Assembly: GCF_003990975.1 (NCBI RefSeq)
Contig: NZ_RZJR01000017.1
Coordinates: 1 to 64,000, forward strand
DNA from: Cohnella sp. AR92
Lineage (GTDB): Bacteria > Bacillota > Bacilli > Paenibacillales > Paenibacillaceae
Direction of reading: 5' to 3'
DNA: 64,000 bases
A model generated the notes under the pieces. That model made no database searches, was not told where the DNA came from, and saw only the letters and a list, made by a program, of their open reading frames with translations. The position numbers and the translations under genes are program-made. Positions 9,007 to 16,998 of the stretch are shown piece by piece. The number at the start of each line of letters is the position of its first letter. Positions within the stretch are counted from its first letter, which is position 1.

Positions 9007-9130
9007 CCGAACGAAGCCCTAATCCGACGAAATCGGGTTACATGCTCGCCGAATGCTCCGAACGAGGCTGCAACCCGACGAAATCGGGTTACAGGCCCGC
9101 AGGCGTCGCCGAACGCGCCGAACGAGGCTA
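9007..9130. repeat. 51-bp repeat array C with AACCCGA/TCGGGTT hairpins
   Basis: Two hairpins (AACCCGA or TAATCCGA, loop CGAAA, TCGGGTTA) sit 51 bp apart at about 9021-9040 and 9072-9091. Each is preceded by GCGCCGAACGA or CTCCGAACGA plus GGCTGC/AGCCC. A third, decayed copy follows near 9118. The array fills the gap between the divergent ykvI-like and arsB-like genes. It has no coding content. Confidence 0.75.
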
Positions 9131-9194
9131 CTGCCCGCAACATTCGAGTTCCTTTTTCTATCTTTCAATCCTCGCATATTGGAGCTAACGCAAA

Positions 9195-10499
9195 ATGGCC
9201 TTAACCAGCTCGTTGACGATCTTTTTCGCCACCTTATTCTTGATCATTCGCAAGCCGCGGCAATGGCATGAAGCGGTATTCGCCGTTCCCGCGGCGCTCC
9301 TTCTGCTTACGCTCGGGAACCTGGGCCTGGGGGACGCGTCGTACATCTGGCAGCTGATCTGGAACGCGACGCTCTCGCTTATCGGCATTATGGTTCTGAC
9401 GGCGGTGCTCGACGACATCGGGTTCTTCCGCTGGGCGGCGCTTCATATCGTCCGGAGATTCCGCCATCGGCCGATGCTGCTGCTTCTTGGCTTCGCCGGA
9501 CTGTCTTGCCTCGTCTCGACCTTCTTCAATAACGATGGAACGATCCTGATCATGACGCCGATCGTGCTGGAAGCGACCGCGCTGCTTGGCATGAGTCTCC
9601 GCGGACGATTGGCTTTCCTGCTCGCGGTCGGGCTGATGGCGGACACGGCTAGCGCGACGCTGCTCGTCAGCAATCTGACGAACATTCTGACCGCCGATTA
9701 CTTCGGAATCTCCTTCGGGGACTATGCCCGCCATATGCTGTTCCCGGGCTTGACGGCGGCGCTGTCGACCATCGCCGTTCTGTTCGTTGCGTTCCGCAAG
9801 TCGCTGCGCAAGGAGCAGGGAAGCGAAGCGGTTACCGACGCTAACGCCTTCCCGGTGCCGATGAGCGCGATCGCGGACCGCTGGCTGTTCCGAATCTCTT
9901 GGCTTGTCCTTGCCTTGATCCTTGCCGGGTATTTAACCGCGAGCAGGCTTGGCATCCCGGTCTCGGTCATCGCTTGCGGAGGAGCGGCCATGCTCTGGAT
10001 CGTCGCCGGCTTGCGCAGAGGCGTAGATTCCAAGCGCATCGCGCTGCGGACGCCGTGGCTAATCGTGGTATTCGCGTTCGCCATGAATCTGGTCGTCTAC
10101 AGCCTCCATCTGCACGGGGCGACCGATTGGTTCCCGGAGCTGCTGGAGCCGTTGGCCGCGGAAGGGCCGGCCTCCGCCATCTTCGGAACGGGCATCCTCG
10201 TGTCGCTTCTGGCCGCGATCCTGAACAATCTTCCGGCGGTGCTGATTTCCTCTTTATCGATTACGCAAATTGGCGGAGAGGGTTTGCTGCCGTTCGCGGG
10301 CTTGTTGGGCTTAACGATAGGAGCGAAGCTGACGCCGATCGGTTCTCTGGCGACGCTGCTGTGGATCGGGCTGCTGAGAAGAGACGGGATTCAGGTCTCG
10401 TGGGGGCAATATATGAAGGTAGGCGCGGTACTTGCCGTTCCGGTTCTGCTGCTCTCGCTAGGGGCGCTTTGGTTGCAGACGAAGCTGGGCCTTGGTTAA
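9195..10499 (+). CDS. ArsB-like / IT-superfamily membrane transporter
   Basis: A 434-residue protein with about 11 membrane helices. The loop STFFNNDGTILIMTPIV resembles the conserved FxNDGxxLIxTPI of ArsB arsenite pumps, and AILNNLPAVLIS is the second pseudo-repeat. This suggests an anion exporter of the ArsB/NhaD/SLC13 group, possibly for arsenite or antimonite. No arsR or arsC lies beside it, so the substrate stays open. The ATG at 9195 has GGAG ten bases upstream. The gene converges on the lipoprotein gene with 14 bp between stops and no terminator. Confidence 0.75.
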   Translation: MALTSSLTIFFATLFLIIRKPRQWHEAVFAVPAALLLLTLGNLGLGDASYIWQLIWNATLSLIGIMVLTAVLDDIGFFRWAALHIVRRFRHRPMLLLLGFAGLSCLVSTFFNNDGTILIMTPIVLEATALLGMSLRGRLAFLLAVGLMADTASATLLVSNLTNILTADYFGISFGDYARHMLFPGLTAALSTIAVLFVAFRKSLRKEQGSEAVTDANAFPVPMSAIADRWLFRISWLVLALILAGYLTASRLGIPVSVIACGGAAMLWIVAGLRRGVDSKRIALRTPWLIVVFAFAMNLVVYSLHLHGATDWFPELLEPLAAEGPASAIFGTGILVSLLAAILNNLPAVLISSLSITQIGGEGLLPFAGLLGLTIGAKLTPIGSLATLLWIGLLRRDGIQVSWGQYMKVGAVLAVPVLLLSLGALWLQTKLGLG

Positions 10500-10513
10500 A
10501 AGGATTTCCCTTG

Positions 10514-11308
10514 TTAAGGCAGGCCGATCAGCTTCACGGAGAGCGTCTCGCGTGTGTCGGGATCGAGATCGATCTTGTATTGGCCGCCCGACACTTCGAG
10601 CAGGAGAAGAAGAGCGTCCGGATCGAGCGGCAAGCCTAACGCATCCGCGGCTTCCTGGCCGCTCGCGCCGAGCCCGATTCCCTTCAGGCCGGACGATGCC
10701 GCGCTATCGGTCAGCTCGATGTACACCGCATAGCCATTGCCCGAGAAGCCGACGGTGACTCCGGCATAATCCTTCATGTGAATGACGGTTCCGCCATCCG
10801 GCAGATCATATTCCGCGCGAACGGCTCCGAGCCGCTTCTTCACGTCCGCTTCGGAAGCGCCAAGACGAATTCCGGCCAGCTGAGGATTCTCCGTATCCAG
10901 CTCGCTCTCGGGGATCGGCTTCGGCGCTTGTTCGCCGTCTGACGAAGGCTGCGAAGCTGCGGACGCCGAGGAAGACAAAGCTTCGGAATCGCCTTCCGAC
11001 GGCCGGTTTTTCTTCGGGGCGTCAATAGCGGGCTGGGTTGGGGCAACGTTCTTGTCTTTATCTTCTTCTACAGGAGAAGGGGAAAGGAGCGGCGGAGAAA
11101 GAATTTCTTCCGAGGCAATGCCGTCAGGCTGCCGGGAGGCGGAAGGAGGAGCATCTGTCCCCATCGCCAGTTCCGTCTTAGGAGAATTGGCTGGCGAAGC
11201 GACCGGCACTTTCGCGTTGTCGCCGGAGGAATGGCTGCAGGCGCTCAGAAGCGCGGCTAACAGGCTTGCATGAAGGACGGCGGCCATCGCTTTGATCTTC
11301 CTGCTCAT
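10514..11308 (-). CDS. Predicted lipoprotein with a two-repeat C-terminal domain, function unknown
   Basis: A 264-residue protein. A lipoprotein signal peptide ends in LLAALLSACSHS (lipobox LSAC), so it should be lipid-anchored outside the membrane. A ~115-residue Ser/Pro/Ala-rich spacer follows. The C-terminal ~120 residues contain two related units starting GIRLGASEADVKKRLG and GIGLGASGQEAADALG, resembling SmpA/BLIP-type folds. The ATG at 11308 has GGGAGGAA upstream. A longer frame opening at 11407 would only translate the 12-bp repeat as RGIDRGID... and has no ribosome site, so I reject it. Function is not recognisable. Confidence 0.75.
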   Translation of the reverse strand: MSRKIKAMAAVLHASLLAALLSACSHSSGDNAKVPVASPANSPKTELAMGTDAPPSASRQPDGIASEEILSPPLLSPSPVEEDKDKNVAPTQPAIDAPKKNRPSEGDSEALSSSASAASQPSSDGEQAPKPIPESELDTENPQLAGIRLGASEADVKKRLGAVRAEYDLPDGGTVIHMKDYAGVTVGFSGNGYAVYIELTDSAASSGLKGIGLGASGQEAADALGLPLDPDALLLLLEVSGGQYKIDLDPDTRETLSVKLIGLP

Positions 11309-11332
11309 CTCGAAATTCCTCCCTTGTCGGTT

Positions 11333-11392
11333 GCCTCTATCTATGCCTCTATCTATGCCTCTATCTATGCCTCTATCTATGCCTCTATCTAG
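11333..11392. repeat. Five 12-bp tandem repeats in the lipoprotein leader
   Basis: GCCTCTATCTAT is repeated five times head to tail, the last ending CTAG. It starts 24 bp upstream of the lipoprotein ATG, so on the minus strand it lies in the 5' leader or promoter. Such perfect short repeats can change copy number by slippage. Confidence 0.9.
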
Positions 11393-11572
11393 TATGACAT
11401 TTATCACTCGACAAAAGTTTCGATTCTCTTGCGCAGAAGCAAAAAAAAGTTCTTTTGTACCAGAAGAACGGCGTTAGGATGAGTCGTTCGGCCACAGTCT
11501 GCAAATAAGGGTTACGAAAATATTTAAGAGCAAAAAAATAGCAGACGAATAGGAACTTTGTGCAAATAATTG

Positions 11573-11600
11573 TTGCAAACAAATACCAAGGGGTTATAAT
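11573..11600 (+). promoter_or_regulatory. SigA-type promoter of xpt
   Basis: TTGCAA at 11573-11578 and a perfect TATAAT at 11595-11600 are separated by 16 bp. The predicted leader is about 120 nt. I looked for the purine-riboswitch core (the two kissing loops and the surrounding UAUA...UAUG strands) and did not find it. Confidence 0.65.
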
Positions 11601-11725
11601 CTAATGAAAACCAAAGTGGCCTAAGCTTGCCATTCCTAGCTATCATGCCTTTGTTGATAAATGGGAATACCTAATTAAAGCTTGAAGGTTACGTTATACG
11701 GCTAAGAATGGACGGTGAGAGCGGA

Positions 11726-12295
11726 ATGGACATCTTGAAGGAGCGTATTCTCCAAGAAGCAACGGTCATGAATGCGGGCGTGGTGAAGCTGGATTCGCTG
11801 CTCAACCACGGAGTCGACCCCGTGCTCACGATGGAGATGGGCAAGGAATTCGCCAGAAGGTTCGAGGGCAGAAAGATAACGAAAGTCATTACCGTGGAAT
11901 CCTCCGGGATCCCGGTCGCTTTCGCCACGGCCTTTACGCTGGGCGTTCCCCTAGTCTTCGCCCGGCGCAAGAAGACTTTGCTGGGAGACGCCGACGCTTA
12001 CGTGGAGCGCGTACCTTCGTTTACGAAGGGAATCGTCACGGATCTGATCGTCTCCAGGCACTTGCTGAACGCGGAAGATTCCGTGCTGTTCATCGACGAT
12101 ATTATCGCGAACGGGGATGCGGCCAGAGGGCTGCTTCGAATCGTCGAGCAAGCGGGAGCGACGGTCGCCGGAATCGGCATCGTGGTCGAGAAGTCGTTCC
12201 AAGCCGGCGGCAAAGCGCTAAGAGAGCTTGGACACCAAGTAGAGACTCTGGTCCGAATCTCTTCGCTCGAAGGAGAGACGATCACCTTCGAGTAA
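11726..12295 (+). CDS. xpt: Xanthine phosphoribosyltransferase
   Basis: A 189-residue type I phosphoribosyltransferase that salvages xanthine to XMP using PRPP. Visible motifs are the N-terminal KLDSLLNHGVDP, ITVESSGIPVAFATA, and the PRPP-binding loop SVLFIDDIIANGDAARGL. Length and order match Bacillus Xpt (about 194 residues). The ATG at 11726 (MDILKER) aligns with the Bacillus start and has GGTGAG upstream, so I prefer it to the ATG at 11708. No pbuX follows, although the two form an operon in B. subtilis. Confidence 0.93.
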   Translation: MDILKERILQEATVMNAGVVKLDSLLNHGVDPVLTMEMGKEFARRFEGRKITKVITVESSGIPVAFATAFTLGVPLVFARRKKTLLGDADAYVERVPSFTKGIVTDLIVSRHLLNAEDSVLFIDDIIANGDAARGLLRIVEQAGATVAGIGIVVEKSFQAGGKALRELGHQVETLVRISSLEGETITFE

Positions 12296-12409
12296 GCGCG
12301 ATCGCTTTTTGGAAGCGAATCCCGTTTGCAAAATGGGCTCCAGCGGCTTTCCGATTCCGGGATCATCGATTATAATAAGGGAAAGTTGCAGAGGGGAGGC
12401 GAGCAGGAT

Positions 12410-12739
12410 ATGGGAGATAACCTCAATTTGTCGGCCGAATTTTTCTCGGAACAGCTGAACGATGCCAAGATCCATTTCGAGCGCGCGCTCGACTGCAAGC
12501 ACACCGAGTTTGACGATCTGTATCCGTACATGATCGAGCATCCGCAATTTTTCTGGTATAAGAGATATGTAGCTTGGTCGGAGCTGCTGACTATAGTTAA
12601 TGTATGCGACAAGCTCGGAATCTCCTGGGAGAACAGCTTCACGGAGCGTCAAGTCGAATACGTCCGAAGCCGGGTCATGTCCAGCAAGGTGCTGGATTGC
12701 TGGTACGAGACGAACGAATCGCGAGAGCATGTCGGTTGA
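12410..12739 (+). CDS. Hypothetical 109-residue protein
   Basis: A soluble, acidic and aromatic-rich protein (MGDNLNLSAEFFSEQ..., later HPQFFWYKRYVAWSELLTI). There is no signal peptide, membrane helix or known catalytic motif. The ATG at 12410 is preceded by GGGGAGG at ideal spacing. An earlier in-frame ATG at 12326 lacks a site. A TATAAT sits at 12371, suggesting its own promoter. Codon use is like that of neighbouring genes. I do not recognise the family. Confidence 0.65.
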   Translation: MGDNLNLSAEFFSEQLNDAKIHFERALDCKHTEFDDLYPYMIEHPQFFWYKRYVAWSELLTIVNVCDKLGISWENSFTERQVEYVRSRVMSSKVLDCWYETNESREHVG

Positions 12740-12764
12740 GGATCCGCTAGACAATGCCATTGGG

Positions 12765-12806
12765 AATCCGCTTCAGCTCCTTCGACGGCGCTTGGGGCGG
12801 ATTTTT
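12765..12806 (+). terminator. Probable terminator after the 109-residue gene
   Basis: AATCCGC pairs with GCGGATT around an inner AGC/GCT hairpin, followed by TTTTTCC. Confidence 0.4.
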
Positions 12807-12828
12807 CCATCCATAGGAGGGACAGGGA

Positions 12829-13041
12829 ATGACGGAAGAACAATTGGACAAGTTCCGGATCGAAGGGTTACAGGTTCGAGTCGTGCGGGACGCGCTGCAG
12901 CAGAATGACGTCGTCGGCATCGTCGTCGCTTGGGATGACGAGAGCGTGCTGATTCGCAGGCGCAACAGGAGAGTCGTGAAGCTCAGCCGCGAGTATCTCA
13001 TGCAGCCGGCTAGCGAGCCGAGACCGGAATTTAACCTCTAA
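12829..13041 (+). CDS. Small basic protein of 70 residues, unknown function
   Basis: It is highly charged and predicted to be a small beta-barrel: VVGIVVAWDDESVLIRRRNR followed by KLSREYLMQP. The pattern resembles KOW/SH3-like or Hfq-like RNA-binding barrels, but no family is certain. RBS GGAGGGACAGGG lies directly before the ATG. It stands 90 bp after the 109-residue gene in the same direction and is followed by the tRNA promoter. Confidence 0.65.
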   Translation: MTEEQLDKFRIEGLQVRVVRDALQQNDVVGIVVAWDDESVLIRRRNRRVVKLSREYLMQPASEPRPEFNL

Positions 13042-13085
13042 TGGCAAGCGGCCGTTAACTGAAAATTAGAACTTCCGATATCGGC

Positions 13086-13115
13086 TTGACTTGGCTGACG
13101 GGCGCGTGCTATTAT
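13086..13115 (+). promoter_or_regulatory. Promoter of tRNA-Leu
   Basis: TTGACT at 13086-13091 and TATTAT at 13110-13115, 18-bp spacer, about 60 bp before the tRNA. Confidence 0.6.
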
Positions 13116-13177
13116 AAATCTCGTTGCTGCTGCGGACAAGCCGATGGCGATGACGAGCGCAACGGTGCAATACTCAT

Positions 13178-13265
13178 GCGGACGTGGCGGAATTGGCAGA
13201 CGCGCTGGATTCAGGTTCCAGTGGGCTAACCCCCCGTGGAGGTTCGAGTCCTCTCGTCCGCACCA
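13178..13265 (+). tRNA. tRNA-Leu (anticodon CAG)
   Basis: An 88-nt class II tRNA. The acceptor stem GCGGACG pairs with CGTCCGC, the D-arm contains GGAATTGGCAGAC, the anticodon stem CTGGA/TCCAG encloses TTCAGGT (anticodon CAG), a long variable arm follows, the T-loop is GGTTCGAGTCC, and an encoded CCA ends the gene at 13265. It reads CUG codons. Confidence 0.97.
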
Positions 13266-13279
13266 TACACGTAATCACG

Positions 13280-13310
13280 AGAAGCCTTGATGTGAAAGGC
13301 TTCTTTTTTT
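13280..13310 (+). terminator. Terminator of tRNA-Leu
   Basis: GAAGCCTT pairs with AAGGCTTC around a 7-nt loop and is followed by a run of T. The second tRNA-Leu near 46.4 kb has an almost identical terminator. Confidence 0.85.
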
Positions 13311-13474
13311 ATTGGCGGCAAGCCGGCATGATCCTGTTCAAGGATTGTTCAATCGAGCTTTCTTTAACATAATTTTAACTTAGAGGTAAGTTGCGTTCGA
13401 CAGCTTTTTAACTCCAAAGGGATTATTATTTTGTTAGTGGATGAAAGTATGCTTCGCTTAGCGGGAGCGATGAG

Positions 13475-15565
13475 ATGGCGATGAAAATAGTTCGTCAGGT
13501 GTTGAATGATCTGCAGCAGAAACGATTTGTCGGGCGGGAGAAAGAACTAGCCGTCATGCTGCAAGAACTGTGCGGGATCAATGACGATTGGTGTCTCCTA
13601 CATATACACGGTCCGGGCGGCATCGGCAAAAGCGCTCTGCTCCGGGCTTTTCAACGAACAGCGCAAGAGCGGCTCATCTTATATGTGGATGGCCGTTCTT
13701 TTTTATATCCGACTCATTTTATCGAAGCCATTCGAATCCAATTGTCGGAGGCAGGATTCTCTCGCACAGATACGGCGGATGAGTCGCGAATAGGGGAAGC
13801 GGAAGCCGAACTCTTGAATGGAATAGCGGATCGGTGCAGAGGAATCGTTCTGCTGTTGGATAGCATGGATCGCTGGGGAACGGTTGAGCCATGGCTGCGG
13901 GAGAAGTGGCTGCCTTTGTTGACGGTGAGAGTCAAAGTGTGTACGGCGGGAAGATATCCATTGGACGAAGGCATGCTGTCTGCTACCGAATGGTGCGGAG
14001 TATATCGAAACATAAGACTGAATCCGTTCAATAGAAGAGAGATCGAACGGTATACGATCGCTTGCGGCATCGCCGACCCCGAAATGAGCTATTCGATCGA
14101 AAGTTTCTCAGGAGGGATTCCTCTAGCTCTGTCACTGGCGTGTGAAAAGGTGATCATGCACGGGGCGCGTTCGTTCCTGGAAGGGGGACAAACCCAAGCC
14201 ATTATCGCCTCGATGGATCGCGCCTTGTTCCAAGACGGAAAGATGCCTACTCCGTTTAAACGGTTGCTTTCTGCCGCTTCGCTGCTGTGGAGATTCGATC
14301 AAGACATGCTGCAGTGGATTCTAGGCGAGGATGTCCCTGCGGATACGTTCAACGATTTCTGCAATCTTCCCTATGTCAAGCGGTTCCAGCAAGGCGGTTA
14401 CGGTATCCTGAATGCCGTTCGCAAGTGGACGAATGCCGAGATGGAGCAACGTTCGCCTGAAACTCATGCGAGATACAAGCAGCGGGCTATTGGCGCAATT
14501 GAACGCCGATGGATGAATACGGCACCGGGCAATGAGGAACGCAAGCAGAAGCTTCGGCTTGAGAAGGTATTTCTTCTGTCCGATGACTTTATGAAGGGCT
14601 TTTACTTCTCCGGAGACAGGCCGAACTTTGAGATTCGGGCTGCGAGCCAAGAGCACTTGTCTATTCTAGCCGAGCTCTTTCATCCCTATTATCTTAGCTT
14701 TCCCCCATTCATGTCAGACGACACCGAACAAATTGCCCTTATCGACGATTTATGGGAAGCGGAGCCTTCTTCCTTTCGAGTCGTTTACTGCGAAGACAAG
14801 GTTGCCGGAGTGTTTACCTTTGTGCCGATCCATGAGAAGACGCGGCCCTTATTTGCGGAGAATTGCGTCTACTCCGCTTATATCAAGGAAACTCCGCCGG
14901 ACGACAAAGACTATCTGGTTTGGATCCTTGGCGTTCAGCGCGAGTACGAACCGGAGTTCAGTTCCGCCACGGTACAGGACCTTCTAGCGCGTCAAATAAC
15001 GGGCAAGCGGGTAACGGTCCTGACCCCCCTCGAAGGGCCAGTCGAGTCGATCTGCCGACTAGGATTCGAGCGCATATCGTGGGCGGATTACAAATCGCCC
15101 GGAGGACTTCTGTGGAAGGCAGCGCGGATCGATCTGAGAAGAGACGATTACTTCTATCGGATTCCTAATGTCGATTCGAACGAACAGAGCACTATTCTTC
15201 CGGAAGCTCGCGTTCAACTGGTTAAGCAAATGTTGGAACGTTACCATGGTTTGAACCGAGAGTCGTCTCTTCTTGAGACGGTAGGCCGTCTGATTCACGG
15301 ACGGCACGACCAATCGAATGAAGCGTTGTCGGCCCACATCGGGAACCGGATCGCGAAGATTCTCAAAGAATGGACAGATGGCAAAAGTCAGGAACAAATG
15401 CAGGAGCGGATCTTGCGGCTATTTTACATCGAACGAATCGGCTCCCACGAGAATGTCGCATCTCGCTTAGGGCTTCCCATGTCGACCTATTACCGGTATT
15501 TGAAGAAAGCGTTCAGCCGGTTGGCGGAGGAGTTATTTCCTTTCTCCAGCCTGCCATTTGTTTGA
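13475..15565 (+). CDS. STAND-like P-loop ATPase fused to a GNAT-like domain and C-terminal HTH
   Basis: A 696-residue protein. FVGRE at residues 18-22 and GPGGIGKS at 46-53 are the lead-in and Walker A of STAND/NACHT-type signalling ATPases. VLLLDSMD at 125-132 is Walker B. Residues about 388-575 begin FEIRAASQEHLSILAELF and look like a degenerate GNAT acyltransferase fold. The tail has a helix-turn-helix (ENVASRLGLPMSTYYRYLKKAF, near 655), similar to sigma-region-4-type DNA binding. It is therefore likely to be a signal-responsive transcription regulator that uses ATP. It sits directly upstream of two secreted copper-protein genes in the same direction, but a strong hairpin terminator separates them. 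It could also be a defence STAND protein. The effector is unknown. The ATG at 13475 has GGGAGCGATG-type upstream sequence (moderate). Confidence 0.72.
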   Translation: MAMKIVRQVLNDLQQKRFVGREKELAVMLQELCGINDDWCLLHIHGPGGIGKSALLRAFQRTAQERLILYVDGRSFLYPTHFIEAIRIQLSEAGFSRTDTADESRIGEAEAELLNGIADRCRGIVLLLDSMDRWGTVEPWLREKWLPLLTVRVKVCTAGRYPLDEGMLSATEWCGVYRNIRLNPFNRREIERYTIACGIADPEMSYSIESFSGGIPLALSLACEKVIMHGARSFLEGGQTQAIIASMDRALFQDGKMPTPFKRLLSAASLLWRFDQDMLQWILGEDVPADTFNDFCNLPYVKRFQQGGYGILNAVRKWTNAEMEQRSPETHARYKQRAIGAIERRWMNTAPGNEERKQKLRLEKVFLLSDDFMKGFYFSGDRPNFEIRAASQEHLSILAELFHPYYLSFPPFMSDDTEQIALIDDLWEAEPSSFRVVYCEDKVAGVFTFVPIHEKTRPLFAENCVYSAYIKETPPDDKDYLVWILGVQREYEPEFSSATVQDLLARQITGKRVTVLTPLEGPVESICRLGFERISWADYKSPGGLLWKAARIDLRRDDYFYRIPNVDSNEQSTILPEARVQLVKQMLERYHGLNRESSLLETVGRLIHGRHDQSNEALSAHIGNRIAKILKEWTDGKSQEQMQERILRLFYIERIGSHENVASRLGLPMSTYYRYLKKAFSRLAEELFPFSSLPFV

Positions 15566-15566
15566 C

Positions 15567-15613
15567 AAAGAAGGGAACCCGGTCATCGTCCCGATGGCCG
15601 AGGTTCCCTTCTT
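15567..15613 (+). terminator. Terminator after the STAND-like ATPase gene
   Basis: AAGAAGGGAACC pairs with GGTTCCCTTCTT, with an inner CGG/CCG extension. The run of T is short (CTTCTTCG), so efficiency is uncertain. Confidence 0.65.
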
Positions 15614-15619
15614 CGCGTT

Positions 15620-15663
15620 AAGAGCGAATTGAGAGTGAAATGGTAGTGAAACTGAGAGTGAAT
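15620..15663. promoter_or_regulatory. Direct repeats upstream of the cupredoxin gene (possible activator site)
   Basis: Four related decamers, AAGAGCGAAT, GAGAGTGAAA, GGTAGTGAAA and GAGAGTGAAT, follow each other every 10-12 bp, i.e. about one helical turn. They end some 45 bp before the cupredoxin start. This arrangement suits cooperative binding by a regulator, possibly the neighbouring HTH protein. Confidence 0.5.
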
Positions 15664-15709
15664 GTTATTTATTATGCAATAGATCATTCCAATTGGGAGG
15701 AAACGATAA

Positions 15710-16936
15710 ATGAGACGAAGATTAAGACTGATTCTGCTAGCGTTAGTTTTAGCAACAGTCGGGGTGTCCGGCGCCTATGCTGCCGATAGTACCGATACCG
15801 CAGAAACTTGGGACGTATCCGTCGGTTTGATGATGAACCACGACACCGAGATGTTCTCCATGCAACCGGGCACTATTTATATTCATGAAGGCGATACGGT
15901 TGTCTTCACGAATAAGGATGTGCTCGCCCCGCATATCGTCACTTTTCTAGCGGGAAATCCGCGTCCGGAGGATGAGATCCCCGTCACTCCGAGCGGTTCG
16001 AAGTGGGATGGTACCACCATTCTCAATTCCGAGGAAATGAATCCGGGAGGTACTTTCTCTGTTATCTTCACGAAGAGCGGCGCCTTCTCGTTTTACTGTG
16101 ATATTCATCCCTCGATGACAGGAGTTGTCGTCGTTGTCCCCAAAGGCCAGCCAATCCCGAACAAAGTAGAACAGGCAGCGCATGAGAAGGCATATCTCAA
16201 TGAAATCATGAAGCTGACGGAAGAAAGGATTGCCTATTACACTACCCCGCAATACACCAAAGATGCCAAAGGGGCTCTGACCTACAAAGTGAATGCGTCC
16301 CTATCGAACTCGCAGGTGATGGTAAATGCCTTCCTGCCGGGCGAGCTTTACATTAACGCCGGGGACACCGTCGAGTGGACGAATTTGGGCGGGGAAGCTC
16401 ACCTGGCCGTCATTAATATGCCGAAGGGCACGCCGTTCTTTACAGAGAATGGCTTGAATGAAGCGGTTGCTAAGCCTTCGAACCCGATCTATGACGGCAA
16501 GGGCATGGCCACAACCGGTATAATTGGACCTGAACTATATGGTCTTAAGACGAGCGGCAGCATTACGTTCACTGCTCCGGGAACGTATACGGTGGACGAT
16601 AATCTCTGGGGCTTCAGCGGCAAAATCGTCGTCGCTCCCAAAGGCGCCACGAAGCTGGTCGTGAATGGCAAAGCCGTTGTCGTAGATACCGTAGTCAAGA
16701 ATGGCCATGTCTTCGTTCCGCTCAGAGGACTCGGGAATGCTCTTGGAATCAAATTTGCCGTAGACGGCAAAAAGCAGGTTACGATCAACGGCAAGAAGCT
16801 CGTCGCCGGCAGCGATGCCGCTCCGTATTTCAAGAACGGAACCGCTTATGTTGCGGCCGACTCGGTCGCCCAACTCTTGGGCCATTCTTATAGTTGGGAC
16901 CAAACGGCCAAAACCTTCACGATTACAACCAAATAG
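15710..16936 (+). CDS. Secreted double-cupredoxin protein with copper-amine-oxidase N-terminal-like domain
   Basis: A 408-residue protein with a signal peptide cleaved near SGAYA-ADS. Residues about 30-150 form a plastocyanin-like domain with a complete type 1 copper set: PHIVTF supplies the first His, and FYCDIHPSM supplies Cys, His and Met. Residues about 180-305 form a second cupredoxin-like unit (NAGDTVEWTNLGGEAHLAV) that lacks the Cys, so it probably cannot bind type 1 copper. The last ~100 residues (KLVVNGKAVVV... FVPLRGLGNALGI) are the CuAO_N1/stalk-like domain, common in Paenibacillaceae wall proteins. It is a likely extracellular electron carrier. RBS GGGAGG precedes the ATG. The multicopper oxidase follows 62 bp later, so one operon is likely. 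Confidence 0.82.
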   Translation: MRRRLRLILLALVLATVGVSGAYAADSTDTAETWDVSVGLMMNHDTEMFSMQPGTIYIHEGDTVVFTNKDVLAPHIVTFLAGNPRPEDEIPVTPSGSKWDGTTILNSEEMNPGGTFSVIFTKSGAFSFYCDIHPSMTGVVVVVPKGQPIPNKVEQAAHEKAYLNEIMKLTEERIAYYTTPQYTKDAKGALTYKVNASLSNSQVMVNAFLPGELYINAGDTVEWTNLGGEAHLAVINMPKGTPFFTENGLNEAVAKPSNPIYDGKGMATTGIIGPELYGLKTSGSITFTAPGTYTVDDNLWGFSGKIVVAPKGATKLVVNGKAVVVDTVVKNGHVFVPLRGLGNALGIKFAVDGKKQVTINGKKLVAGSDAAPYFKNGTAYVAADSVAQLLGHSYSWDQTAKTFTITTK

Positions 16937-16998
16937 ACTTACGGTCCATACGGGGGGAGGCGGAGTGTCGCCTCCCTCTTTATCCTGGAGGGACTTCG

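Noticed and set aside
7872..9143. A 423-codon minus-strand frame overlapping the YkvI-like gene in another frame
   Set aside because: The alternative frame encodes a coherent multi-helix protein with a good start. This one gives low-complexity Arg/Gly sequence.
10514..11407. A longer lipoprotein frame that translates the 12-bp repeats
   Set aside because: It has no ribosome site and would put an RGID repeat before a signal peptide. The ATG at 11308 has a good site.
11601..11725. A purine riboswitch before xpt
   Set aside because: The conserved junction strands and loop motifs could not be found in the ~120-nt leader.
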